A stretch of DNA of 64,000 bases from Bacteroidia bacterium 43-41 (lineage in GTDB: Bacteria; Bacteroidota; Bacteroidia; Bacteroidales; Dysgonomonadaceae). Each line of letters starts with the position of its first letter. The stretch's first letter is position 1. Under the pieces are notes generated by a model, which searched no databases, was not told where the DNA came from, and saw only the letters and a list, made by a program, of their open reading frames with translations. Of the stretch, positions 34,592 through 43,100 are shown one piece after another. The stretch lies in assembly GCA_001898165.1 (NCBI GenBank), contig MKTD01000014.1, positions 124,001-188,000 on the forward strand. The letters are read 5' to 3'. Made by a program: the position numbers and the translations under genes.

Positions 34592-34599
34592 TACCTTTG
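34592..34599 (+). promoter_or_regulatory. -7 promoter box of gdhA
   Basis: TACCTTTG matches TAnnTTTG, 33 bp before the gdhA ATG. The divergent trmB-gdhA intergenic region (34322-34632, 311 bp) is AT-rich, contains the trmB promoter at its left end and this one at its right, and otherwise shows nothing I can name. Confidence 0.65.
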
Positions 34600-34632
34600 T
34601 CAAGCGAATTGCTATAAAATACTCTTTATATT

Positions 34633-35970
34633 ATGAAAGTAAATGACATAATGACACATCTTGAGGCTAAGCATCCCGGCGAAGCCGAATATCTTCAGGC
34701 AGTTAAAGAAGTTTTAACTTCCATTGAAGAAGTTTACAATCAACATCCTGAATTTGAAAAAGCAGGAATTGTAGAAAGAATTGTTGAACCCGACCGGATT
34801 TTCACTTTCAGAGTACCTTGGGTGGACGACAACGGAAAAGTTCATGTAAACATTGGCTATCGCGTTCAGTTTAACGGAGCTATTGGTCCGTATAAAGGCG
34901 GTATCCGCTTCCATCCTTCCGTAACGTTATCGACACTTAAATTTTTAGGATTCGAACAAACATTTAAAAACGCGCTGACCACCCTCCCTATGGGTGGTGG
35001 AAAAGGGGGATCTGATTTTTCTCCAAAAGGGCGTTCCGAAGCTGAGATCATGCGTTTCTGCCAGGCATTCGTAACCGAACTTTGGCGCGATTTGGGCCCC
35101 GACACGGATGTTCCGGCCGGCGATATAGGAGTAGGCGGACGCGAAGTGGGATACATGTTTGGGATGTACAAAAAATTGGCCCGCGAACACACGGGAACCT
35201 TCACCGGAAAAGGGCGTTCGTTTGGCGGTTCACGCCTTCGTCCCGAAGCTACCGGATTTGGCGCACTCTATTTCGTGAACCAGATGTGTGAAACCCACAA
35301 TATTGCCCTGAAAGGCAAAACGGTTGCTGTTTCGGGTTTCGGGAACGTTGCGTGGGGTGCCACTATGAAAGCTGCCGAATTGGGCGCTAAGGTTGTGGCT
35401 ATTTCAGGACCCGACGGATATATCTACGATGAAGACGGAATCAATACACCCGAAAAATTCAATTATATGCTGGAACTTCGCAATTCGGGCAACGATGTGG
35501 TCGCACCTTATGCCGAAGAATATCCGAATGCCAAATTCTTCCCGGGCAAAAAACCGTGGGAATGCAAAGTGGATATCGCATTGCCTTGCGCCATTCAGAA
35601 TGAATTGAACCTGGAAGATGCAAAAAGGCTGAAAGAAAACGGCGTTACGCTGGTAGCAGAAGTTTCCAACATGGGCTGCACGGCAGAAGCGGTTGACTTC
35701 TTTATCGAAAACAAAATGTTGTTCGGACCCGGCAAAGCAGTGAACGCAGGTGGCGTGGCCTGTTCAGGATTGGAAATGACACAGAACGCCATGCACATCT
35801 CCTGGACAAATGAAGAGGTGGATAAATGGCTGCATCAAATCATGAGCGACATCCACGACCAGTGCGTCGCACACGGAAAAGAAAAAAATTACATCAATTA
35901 CGTAAAAGGTGCAAACATTGCCGGCTTCATGAAAGTTGCAGATGCAATGATGGCTCAGGGCGTATTGTAA
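34633..35970 (+). CDS. gdhA: Glutamate dehydrogenase (NADP-type, hexameric)
   Basis: GdhA interconverts glutamate with 2-oxoglutarate and ammonia in the cytosol. The 445-residue length fits the hexameric bacterial enzymes. Visible: the substrate-binding and catalytic segment GGIRFHPSVTLSTLKFLGFE and LPMGGGKGGSDFSPKGRSEA with the catalytic Lys, PAGDIGVGGREVGYMFG, and the Rossmann motif VAVSGFGNVAWGA. The coenzyme preference NADP is assigned by similarity to the GdhA group, not proven. Single-gene unit: own promoter upstream and a strong terminator after. Confidence 0.95.
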   Translation: MKVNDIMTHLEAKHPGEAEYLQAVKEVLTSIEEVYNQHPEFEKAGIVERIVEPDRIFTFRVPWVDDNGKVHVNIGYRVQFNGAIGPYKGGIRFHPSVTLSTLKFLGFEQTFKNALTTLPMGGGKGGSDFSPKGRSEAEIMRFCQAFVTELWRDLGPDTDVPAGDIGVGGREVGYMFGMYKKLAREHTGTFTGKGRSFGGSRLRPEATGFGALYFVNQMCETHNIALKGKTVAVSGFGNVAWGATMKAAELGAKVVAISGPDGYIYDEDGINTPEKFNYMLELRNSGNDVVAPYAEEYPNAKFFPGKKPWECKVDIALPCAIQNELNLEDAKRLKENGVTLVAEVSNMGCTAEAVDFFIENKMLFGPGKAVNAGGVACSGLEMTQNAMHISWTNEEVDKWLHQIMSDIHDQCVAHGKEKNYINYVKGANIAGFMKVADAMMAQGVL

Positions 35971-36004
35971 AGATACATCGTTAAATACTATTTGAAAACC
36001 GCGG

Positions 36005-36038
36005 AAAAGCCGTAAGGATTTAGCCTTGCGGCTTTTTT
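36005..36038 (+). terminator. Intrinsic terminator after gdhA
   Basis: AAAAGCCGTAAGG (36005-36017) pairs with CCTTGCGGCTTTT (36024-36036) with one T-G wobble, followed by T's. 35 bp past the gdhA stop. Confidence 0.85.
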
Positions 36039-36103
36039 GTAAAGACATCCCAACCTCTTCCGGTATTCCTTATTCAACTTTTACGTGTCTTAAATTTAGC
36101 TGT

Positions 36104-36190
36104 AAGAGTAGTTGTTTGAGCAAAGCGAGTCCTGCTCTTTAGTTGACGCGAGCGAGGATGGATTTTTAATCAGTTTAATTCAGTGAACGA
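36104..36190. repeat. Second copy of the 26.5-kb hairpin element, without tandem units
   Basis: 36104-36161 matches 26535-26593 at about 50 of 59 positions, including the hairpin arms AAGAGTAG and CTGCTCTT and the loop TGTTTGAGCAAAGCGAG. It ends in TTCAGTGAACGA (36179-36190), the same 12-mer that closes the 79-bp array at 26924-26935. The tandem units are absent. The element lies 9 bp upstream of the OFA-type transporter start, so it forms part of that gene's leader. Confidence 0.75.
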
Positions 36191-36198
36191 ACTTTATC

Positions 36199-37437
36199 AT
36201 GAGTAAAAAATGGTTGATTGCGGTTACCGGAACTTTTACACACTTGTTGTTAGGCACGGTTTACGCATGGAGTTTTTTTCAAACACCCATAACCCGATTT
36301 GCGGGTTGGAATAATGCTCAGACCGCATGGGCTTTTAGTTTATCCATTTTCATGTTGGGGGTTACTTCCGCCTGGGCAGGAAACAAGATGTCGGTTTACG
36401 GACCGCGCAGGTTGTCGATGATTGGCGGAGCGCTTTACGCCCTGGGATACCTTATTTCGGGTTTTGCTCTCGCCCGCCAGTCCCTGTTTTTACTCTATTT
36501 CGGTTTTGGGATCATCGGCGGGATAGGTTTAGGTCTGGCTTACGTCACACCTGTGGCAACAGTTTCGGCGTGGTTTACGCAAAAACAGGGGTTGGCAACC
36601 GGAATGGTAGTGATGGGATTCGGGTTCGGAGCGCTGGTTATGTCCAAGCTTCTGGCTCCGTTGTTTTTGAAACTATCGGATGGAAATCTGAGCACCACGT
36701 TTTATTATGTGGGCGCCGTAATGATAGTTTTGATCCCCGCCCTGGCCTCGTTTTTACAACTTCCCAAAAACGATAAGCCGCAGGAAACAATAAAAGAGAA
36801 AATACCGATTGCCAGATACATCAAAACAAAACCTTTCGTAACGGTTTGGCTCATCTTTATGATAAACATTGTAGCGGGCATGATTTTCATATCTTTCCAA
36901 TCGCCCTTGTTGCAAGATATGCTGAAAATTCGGATGCCCGCCGGAACGGATTTTTCCGATGCCGGTGTTGTTGCATCGTTAGCGGCAGCCGGAGCAACAT
37001 TAATTGCTGCCAGTTCCATTTTTAACGGGTTGGGGCGATTTGTCTGGGGCAGCATCTCCGATAAAATAGGGAGGATGCCGACTTTCCGTATTTTACTGGC
37101 ATTGCAGACCGTGATATTCGGATTACTTATCTTCGTCCGTCATCCCGTTGTTTTCTCTGTCCTGGTTTGCATTGTTTTATTGTGTTACGGTGGCGGGTTC
37201 GGCGTTTTGCCATCGCTGACAAAAGAGATGTACGGAAGCAAACTGATGCCGTCACTTTACGGCGCACTGCTTACCGCGTGGAGCGTGGGGGGAATCGTTG
37301 GCCCGCAGGTAGTGGCTTTTATGAAAGACAATTATGCCGACAAGGCCGGGCTGTATGCTTTTGTTGTGGGAGGCGGGTTGTTGATTGTGGGATTAGCCTT
37401 GTCGTTAGAATATAAAGATCCCCGAGAGGCAGGTTAA
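36199..37437 (+). CDS. OFA-type major facilitator transporter
   Basis: A 412-residue inner-membrane carrier with 12 predicted transmembrane helices. Features of the OFA (oxalate/formate antiporter-like) MFS family: helix 1 with GTFTHLLLGTVYAWSFF, the helix 2-3 loop YGPRRLSMIGGALYALGY, GLGLAYVTPVATVSAWF in helix 4 and RFVWGSISDKIGR in the second-half loop. Members move carboxylates such as oxalate, formate, lactate or pyruvate; the substrate here is unknown. A copy of the dispersed hairpin element abuts its start, so its leader transcript may be structured. Confidence 0.88.
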   Translation: MSKKWLIAVTGTFTHLLLGTVYAWSFFQTPITRFAGWNNAQTAWAFSLSIFMLGVTSAWAGNKMSVYGPRRLSMIGGALYALGYLISGFALARQSLFLLYFGFGIIGGIGLGLAYVTPVATVSAWFTQKQGLATGMVVMGFGFGALVMSKLLAPLFLKLSDGNLSTTFYYVGAVMIVLIPALASFLQLPKNDKPQETIKEKIPIARYIKTKPFVTVWLIFMINIVAGMIFISFQSPLLQDMLKIRMPAGTDFSDAGVVASLAAAGATLIAASSIFNGLGRFVWGSISDKIGRMPTFRILLALQTVIFGLLIFVRHPVVFSVLVCIVLLCYGGGFGVLPSLTKEMYGSKLMPSLYGALLTAWSVGGIVGPQVVAFMKDNYADKAGLYAFVVGGGLLIVGLALSLEYKDPREAG

Positions 37438-37503
37438 AGAGGCATTTCAATCATTATGTCGCACTCTTCTTTTACGTTTACCGTGCCTTTTGATAATTAT
37501 CTT

Positions 37504-37511
37504 TATCTTTG
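37504..37511 (+). promoter_or_regulatory. -7 promoter box that fixes the AddB-like start
   Basis: TATCTTTG matches TAnnTTTG. It overlaps a possible TTG start at 37509, so the transcript cannot contain that codon as a usable start. The ATG at 37536, 25 bp after the box, is therefore the real start. Confidence 0.65.
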
Positions 37512-37535
37512 TATGCTTCGAAATTCGTAACCATT

Positions 37536-40400
37536 ATGACCCCTTTCCTTCACCGCGTAGCCCAAACATTTTATTCCCGGTTCGGGAACGAACTGTATAA
37601 ACAGACATTCGTTTTCCCGAACAAACGTGCAGGTGTTTTCTTTCAGAAATACCTAGCGGAGATTGCGGGAAAACCGATTTTTTCACCCCGGATAATCACT
37701 ATCCAGGAACTGTTTGAATCGCTTTCCGTTTACCGGGTTGCCGATAAGACAGAAATGCTGGTCATGCTCTACGAGCAATACGTCCCTATCGGAAAATCGG
37801 GAGAGCTTTTTGATGATTTCTTATATTGGGGCGAAATACTGCTCAACGATTTCAATGATGTGGACAAAAACCTGACAGATGCCGGGCAATTGTTCAGAAA
37901 CATCCACAACCTGAAATCGATGGATGACGACCTCTCTTATCTTACCCCTGAACAGGTAAATGCCATCCGCCGGTTTTGGACCACCTTTATGCCCTACGAA
38001 GGCAATGAGACCAAACGCGAGTTCATGGAAACGTGGCAGATCCTGTTTGAGTTGTACACGGCGTTCCGCGAAGCGCTGCATACGAAAGGGTATGCTTACG
38101 AGGGCATGTTGTTCAGGGAAGTGGCAGAACGGGCAAGGCGGAAAGAGAACATCGAGCTGCCTTTTTCCGATATTGTGTTTGTCGGGTTGAACGCACTTAC
38201 GCCTTCCGAGACAGAGTTGATGAAGTATCTGAAAAGCAGGGATATTGCCGATTTTTACTGGGATTACGACTCGCCACTGGTTCGCGATAAAAAAAACCGC
38301 GCATCGTTGTGGATTCAGGATAACCTGATGCGTTTCCCTTCGAGGCTGGAACTCGAATCCGATACTCCGGACACGGAAAAGGCCAACGTAACCCTTATCG
38401 GGATTCCTTCGGGTGTGGGACAGGCAAAAATAATGAACCGCCTGCTCACGCAATTACTCGACAACAAAAACATATCGGCCCCCAATGCCGGATTAAACAC
38501 GGCAATAGTGCTTCCCGACGAAAACCTGTTGCTGCCCGTTTTGTATTCCATTCCACAGGAAATCGAAAAGATAAACGTGACGATGGGATACTCATTGCAA
38601 CACTCATCCGTGGCAAGCTTGATAGAAAGCATCGCACTGCTGCATCATAATGCGAGGGAAACAGACGGGGAAACAACGTTTTATTTCCGGTTTGTGCTCC
38701 CGGTGTTGAATCACCCCCTGGTAGGCATGGTTGCAAAATCCGGGGCCGATGCGCTAAAAACTTATATACAACAGTACAATCGTGTTCTCCTTACGGTTTC
38801 CGAACTGGGCACACATCCGTTTCTAAAGCTGATTTTTTCACCTGTATCGGACTGGACAAAGAGCGGGGAATACCTGAAATCAATTTTATCGGAGATATAC
38901 CGCCACTTGACTTCCGAAAAACACCCGGACGGAGAGTCTGTGGGCGACACACGTTCCATCGACCTTGAACGCGAATTTATCGTTCAGTATTACAAGTCAA
39001 TAACCCGTTTACAGGAAACGCTGTTGCCGGCCGGAAACATATCGACCGACACCTTTTTCCGGCTATTGAAGCGCCTGGCACAAAACCTCAGTGTATCGTT
39101 TTCGGGCGAACCGCTGTCGGGTTTACAAGTGATGGGCGTACTGGAAACGCGTGTGATAGATTTCGAGAACCTCATCATCCTCTCCATGAACGAAGGTGTT
39201 TTCCCGCCTAAAAACTCCACGAACTCTTTTATTCCTTATACTCTCCGCAAAGCTTTTGAATTGCCCACTTACGAACATCAGGACAGCACATATGCTTACC
39301 ATTTCTACCGGATGATAAGCCGTGCCAAACGCGTTTTCATGCTCTATGACACACGTACCGAAGAGATGCAGACGGGTGAGGCAAGCCGCTATTTTTACCA
39401 GTTGAAGTATTTGTACAGTCCTTATTTTCAGATTGAAGAGAGTGTGGTGTCTTACGATGTTTCGGCACCGGAGGTCCAAACGGTTTCGGTACAAAAAACA
39501 CCCGATGTGATGCGCAAGTTGCAAAAGTTCCGCGCCGGCGGCGACGCATCCTTGTCGGCATCGCTCATCAATAATTACATCAACTGTCCCTTGCAGTTTT
39601 ATTTTTCGGCAGTTGAAGGGCTTTCGGAAGAAAAGGAAGTACAGGAATCGGTTGAGTCCGATGTGTTCGGCACCATGTATCACGCCATTATGCAGCAGGT
39701 CTACAACCGATACAGGAATAAACCGGTTCTGCCTGATACGCTGAACACCATAGCCGGGAACGACGAGTACCTGACCGACTTAATTGAGCAATCTTTCGCC
39801 GAACATTATTTTAAACAAAAAGATAAACCGCGTACGCTCTCGGGATATCATTTTCTTATCGGGGAAATTCTGCGCGATTACGTAAAACAGACCCTTCGGT
39901 TTGACACATCGTTCACACCGTTTGAGTACGTGGATTCGGAACACGTTTTCAGGTCGGTTCATCGGGTTTCTGGCGATTTATCGGTAAACATAAAAGGGAG
40001 CATCGACCGGATTGACAAGGTAGCCGGGGGATTGCGGATTATTGATTATAAATCGGGGAAGGGCGATTTGAATTTCAAAAGTATCGAACAGCTTTTCGAC
40101 AGTACCAAAGCCAATCGCCCATACCAGATATTGCAGGTTTTTATTTACGCGCTTTTTTACAACAGCACATTACCGGTTTCGCCGGCCATCTATTACCTGA
40201 GAAATATTTTCAGGGAACACAATCCGGTCGTTACCTTCGCAGGAGAGCCCATTACCGATATCTCGGGCTACTTAGCCGAATTTACCGAAAAATTAAATGT
40301 TTCCCTGCAGGAAATTTTCGATAAAAACGTTCCTTTCTCCCAAACGCAAAACGAGAAAAACTGCGAATGGTGCGCCTTTAAGGATATTTGCAGAAGATGA
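37536..40400 (+). CDS. AddB-like PD-(D/E)XK nuclease/inactivated helicase
   Basis: A 954-residue protein like AddB/RexB of double-strand-break repair. The N-terminal half is helicase-like but lacks a Walker A motif (FPNKRAGVFFQKYLAEIAG, then FSPRIITIQELF). The C-terminal half is a RecB-type nuclease: CPLQFYF, then GSIDRIDKVAGGLRIIDYKS with the catalytic Asp and DYK, and a C-terminal CEWCAFKDIC which with the earlier Cys can form the Fe-S staple. The helicase partner AddA is not next to it in this window. The start at 37536 is set by the promoter. It ends 3 bp before the converging ovoA. Confidence 0.85.
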   Translation: MTPFLHRVAQTFYSRFGNELYKQTFVFPNKRAGVFFQKYLAEIAGKPIFSPRIITIQELFESLSVYRVADKTEMLVMLYEQYVPIGKSGELFDDFLYWGEILLNDFNDVDKNLTDAGQLFRNIHNLKSMDDDLSYLTPEQVNAIRRFWTTFMPYEGNETKREFMETWQILFELYTAFREALHTKGYAYEGMLFREVAERARRKENIELPFSDIVFVGLNALTPSETELMKYLKSRDIADFYWDYDSPLVRDKKNRASLWIQDNLMRFPSRLELESDTPDTEKANVTLIGIPSGVGQAKIMNRLLTQLLDNKNISAPNAGLNTAIVLPDENLLLPVLYSIPQEIEKINVTMGYSLQHSSVASLIESIALLHHNARETDGETTFYFRFVLPVLNHPLVGMVAKSGADALKTYIQQYNRVLLTVSELGTHPFLKLIFSPVSDWTKSGEYLKSILSEIYRHLTSEKHPDGESVGDTRSIDLEREFIVQYYKSITRLQETLLPAGNISTDTFFRLLKRLAQNLSVSFSGEPLSGLQVMGVLETRVIDFENLIILSMNEGVFPPKNSTNSFIPYTLRKAFELPTYEHQDSTYAYHFYRMISRAKRVFMLYDTRTEEMQTGEASRYFYQLKYLYSPYFQIEESVVSYDVSAPEVQTVSVQKTPDVMRKLQKFRAGGDASLSASLINNYINCPLQFYFSAVEGLSEEKEVQESVESDVFGTMYHAIMQQVYNRYRNKPVLPDTLNTIAGNDEYLTDLIEQSFAEHYFKQKDKPRTLSGYHFLIGEILRDYVKQTLRFDTSFTPFEYVDSEHVFRSVHRVSGDLSVNIKGSIDRIDKVAGGLRIIDYKSGKGDLNFKSIEQLFDSTKANRPYQILQVFIYALFYNSTLPVSPAIYYLRNIFREHNPVVTFAGEPITDISGYLAEFTEKLNVSLQEIFDKNVPFSQTQNEKNCEWCAFKDICRR

Positions 40401-40403
40401 CCG

Positions 40404-42509
40404 TCATTTCTTTCTCCACACCGTTGTTTCCAGCACCCTCTTTTCGGTAATGCGGGAAGTTTTTCTCACGGTGAGTTCCATATCAAACGGCTTGCGCTCC
40501 ATTTCGAAATGATTTTCCAGGACTGACCTCAATCCGTCCAGCGAAGTTACGGGTTCGCCGTCCCGCTTGAATCCACCGAGCCACTTGTCGCGCCTGGTCT
40601 TCGAAAGATCCCAGTTGTAGGAAGAGACGATAACGAGATAGCCGCCGTCGTTCACCCGTTCGTGAATGTGCGACAAAAACAATTTCGGATCACTCAACTC
40701 TTCCAGCAAACCGGGCATAACGATAATGTCGTATCCCGAATAGTTGGGCTTCAGGTTCATGGCATCGGCCTGCATAAAAAGGATATTGCCTTTCCCTTCT
40801 TCGAGCCCGAAATCCGATAAGACCACATCGCGGAAATGCACCAGTTCTCCTTCGTCTTTCATCGTATAGCGCATATACCCCTGCTCCTGCAACTGAATAG
40901 GAATACGAATCATGCGGGCAGTGAAATCCAGTGCGGTAACATCGTTGAAATGCCGTGCCAGTTCAAAAGCCAAACGACCGGTATCAGCATTCAAGTCGAG
41001 AACACGGCTTTCTGGTTTTCCCCGCGTCACATCCAGCACAATTCCAGCAAGTCGTTTTGCAAAATTCGTCTCCTGCGAGTAGGCATCCCCCCAATTGTTC
41101 TCACACGATAACGTAACCTCTTCGTCGGTTTCATAATCGGCGCTCTGAATGTGCAGCGGAGCATCCGATTGCACATACCGGAATCCGGCATGCTGATAAA
41201 AATGGCGGCGGAATGCATAACGCGAATGCAGTGTGGCTTCATTTCCCGTGGAAATCCACGAACCTCCTTTTATCAGGTTGTGCTTGCCGTCGAACGTGGG
41301 CGTGGAAAAATCATCGTACAGGGGATGAACCTTGAAGCCGGGAAAACCGGTGATAGGCGTTTCCGTCCACTGCCATACATTCCCAAGCACATCGTAAAAA
41401 TCTCCCTGCTTGAATTTATCCACCGGACAAGGCGACGTGCCATATTCGAGATTAATGTTTCCCGGCGCACCCTCCCACTCCATCACATCCTTCAGCCCCG
41501 ACACTTCGTGCAGGCGATACCATTCCGCTTCCGTGGGCAACCGGTACGTTTGTCCGGTCTTTTCGCTTTTCCAATTGCAGAAAGCTTTCGCTTCCAGGTA
41601 ATTCACTTCCACCGGCCAATTCCAGGGCATGGGCACCTCTTCGGCAACCAACCGCAACCGGTATCCGTTTTCATCTTTTCGCCAGAAAAGCGGCATCTGA
41701 GCCGTTTTGAAATTCCGCCAGTTCCATCCTTCTTCGGTCCAGTATTTTTCGGTTTCGTATCCCCCGTCTTCCATAAACTCCAAAAACTCCCGGTTCGATG
41801 TCAGGTATTTGGCTGCTTTAAAACCGGCAACTTCCTCCGTATAACTCCCGTATTCATTATCCCACCCGTAGAACGGATGATCCATCGGTTTGCCCAATTT
41901 CATCGTTGCACCGTTCACTTCTATCAGTTCGTTTCCGGGGGCATCTCCGGTTTCTGGGCACCGTTCGCCGAAAAGGCCCGGCACCACGTTGTCCAGCGGC
42001 AATTGCCGGATCAGCACCGATGATGTCTCTAAATGAATCCGTTCGTGCTCAATCCCCATCATGACAATCCAAAAAGGGTTTTCCCAATCAATGGGAAGCG
42101 ACAACGGAGCAGTATCGATAATATGGAGAATAGCTTCTTTGGCTTTGTCCCGGTAATTGCGAACTTCGGAAACGGGCGGCCAGTCGTAATGATTATTGTC
42201 GAGGTCGTCCCAGCTCATCTCGTCCACGCCAATGGCAAAAGTAGATTCGAATTTAGGATTGATGCGTTTATCTATAATCTTTCCTAAAAACAGCTTATTG
42301 ATAAAGAACACCGCCGTATGTCCCAGGTAAAACAAAATAATGTGGCGCAACGGATCGCCCCGGTGATAAAACACATCATCCGATTTTAATTGGGTATATA
42401 GCAGTTCATCCACAGCCCATGTTTTCAGGAAATAGTCCCGAATCTCTTTTCTCTTCTCTTCCGGCGTACCGGAACGCAGATCAATTGTTTTAGTGATTAA
42501 GTCTTTCAT
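40404..42509 (-). CDS. ovoA: Ovothiol synthase OvoA: 5-histidylcysteine sulfoxide synthase with methyltransferase domain
   Basis: OvoA joins cysteine to C5 of histidine with O2 and iron, giving the sulfoxide precursor of ovothiol, then N-methylates the product. The 701-residue protein has the full layout: a DinB-like domain with His64 and the iron-binding HX3HXE at 155-161 (EHERIHLETSS), a formylglycine-enzyme-like central domain (YRLPTEAEWYRL, NVWQWTETP, GGSWISTGNEATLHSRYAFR), and a C-terminal SAM methyltransferase (VLDLNADTGRLAFEL, from about 450). The start overlaps the end of the GNAT gene by 20 bp, so they are coupled. OvoB, the PLP-dependent sulfoxide lyase, is not in the window. Confidence 0.9.
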   Translation of the reverse strand: MKDLITKTIDLRSGTPEEKRKEIRDYFLKTWAVDELLYTQLKSDDVFYHRGDPLRHIILFYLGHTAVFFINKLFLGKIIDKRINPKFESTFAIGVDEMSWDDLDNNHYDWPPVSEVRNYRDKAKEAILHIIDTAPLSLPIDWENPFWIVMMGIEHERIHLETSSVLIRQLPLDNVVPGLFGERCPETGDAPGNELIEVNGATMKLGKPMDHPFYGWDNEYGSYTEEVAGFKAAKYLTSNREFLEFMEDGGYETEKYWTEEGWNWRNFKTAQMPLFWRKDENGYRLRLVAEEVPMPWNWPVEVNYLEAKAFCNWKSEKTGQTYRLPTEAEWYRLHEVSGLKDVMEWEGAPGNINLEYGTSPCPVDKFKQGDFYDVLGNVWQWTETPITGFPGFKVHPLYDDFSTPTFDGKHNLIKGGSWISTGNEATLHSRYAFRRHFYQHAGFRYVQSDAPLHIQSADYETDEEVTLSCENNWGDAYSQETNFAKRLAGIVLDVTRGKPESRVLDLNADTGRLAFELARHFNDVTALDFTARMIRIPIQLQEQGYMRYTMKDEGELVHFRDVVLSDFGLEEGKGNILFMQADAMNLKPNYSGYDIIVMPGLLEELSDPKLFLSHIHERVNDGGYLVIVSSYNWDLSKTRRDKWLGGFKRDGEPVTSLDGLRSVLENHFEMERKPFDMELTVRKTSRITEKRVLETTVWRKK

Positions 42510-43050
42510 ACTTCATGTATATTTTTCTCATCTCAAATTCCTTCCCCGGCGAGCTTAACTTGGTTTGCACCAGCTCCACTCCTAATTTTTTAAATCCCAT
42601 TTTCTCGTACAACGACAAAGCAGGCTCATTCTCATCCCAAACCCGGATAACCACATCCGTATAGTTGTCTTTTGCTTTCTGTAAAAAGCTTTCAAGCAAT
42701 TCTGAGGCAACGCCTTTTCCCCGAAAATCGGAATGTGTCATTACCTCGGCAATATATACCGAAGTTTCAACGGAAACCTGCGAACATCTATCACGGGGAA
42801 ATTCCTTGTCGTACGACAGCGGAAGCGCAATAAGCACACCCGCCAATTCGTCCCCCGAAAACGCCATATTTCCCCAACCGTTCCGAAGCATTTCGTCCAG
42901 TGCGCTCTCGGCGGATCCGCTCGGTATATACTGGGCGTACCCGCCTGTTGTAAAAGCGTTTAAATACAAACGAATTATTTTACCCCTGAATTTGGGATAA
43001 TTGTACGGATTCAACCCAAAAACGCGAATCGGTGAGACTTTTTCTTCCAT
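42490..43050 (-). CDS. GNAT-family N-acetyltransferase coupled to ovoA
   Basis: A 186-residue GNAT protein: ELAGVLIALPLSYDKE, motif A EVMTHSDFRGKGVASELLES and motif B DVVIRVWDENEPALSLYEKM. The substrate is unknown. Its 3' end overlaps the ovoA start by 20 bp, so it is translated from the same message. A role in ovothiol or histidine-derivative chemistry is possible by association only. It does not resemble the PLP-type OvoB lyase. Confidence 0.85.
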   Translation of the reverse strand: MEEKVSPIRVFGLNPYNYPKFRGKIIRLYLNAFTTGGYAQYIPSGSAESALDEMLRNGWGNMAFSGDELAGVLIALPLSYDKEFPRDRCSQVSVETSVYIAEVMTHSDFRGKGVASELLESFLQKAKDNYTDVVIRVWDENEPALSLYEKMGFKKLGVELVQTKLSSPGKEFEMRKIYMKYERLNH

Positions 43051-43100
43051 AAACCAACGTTTTACTGTTGAACACCCAAACCGTCTCCCTTGTTCAAAAA

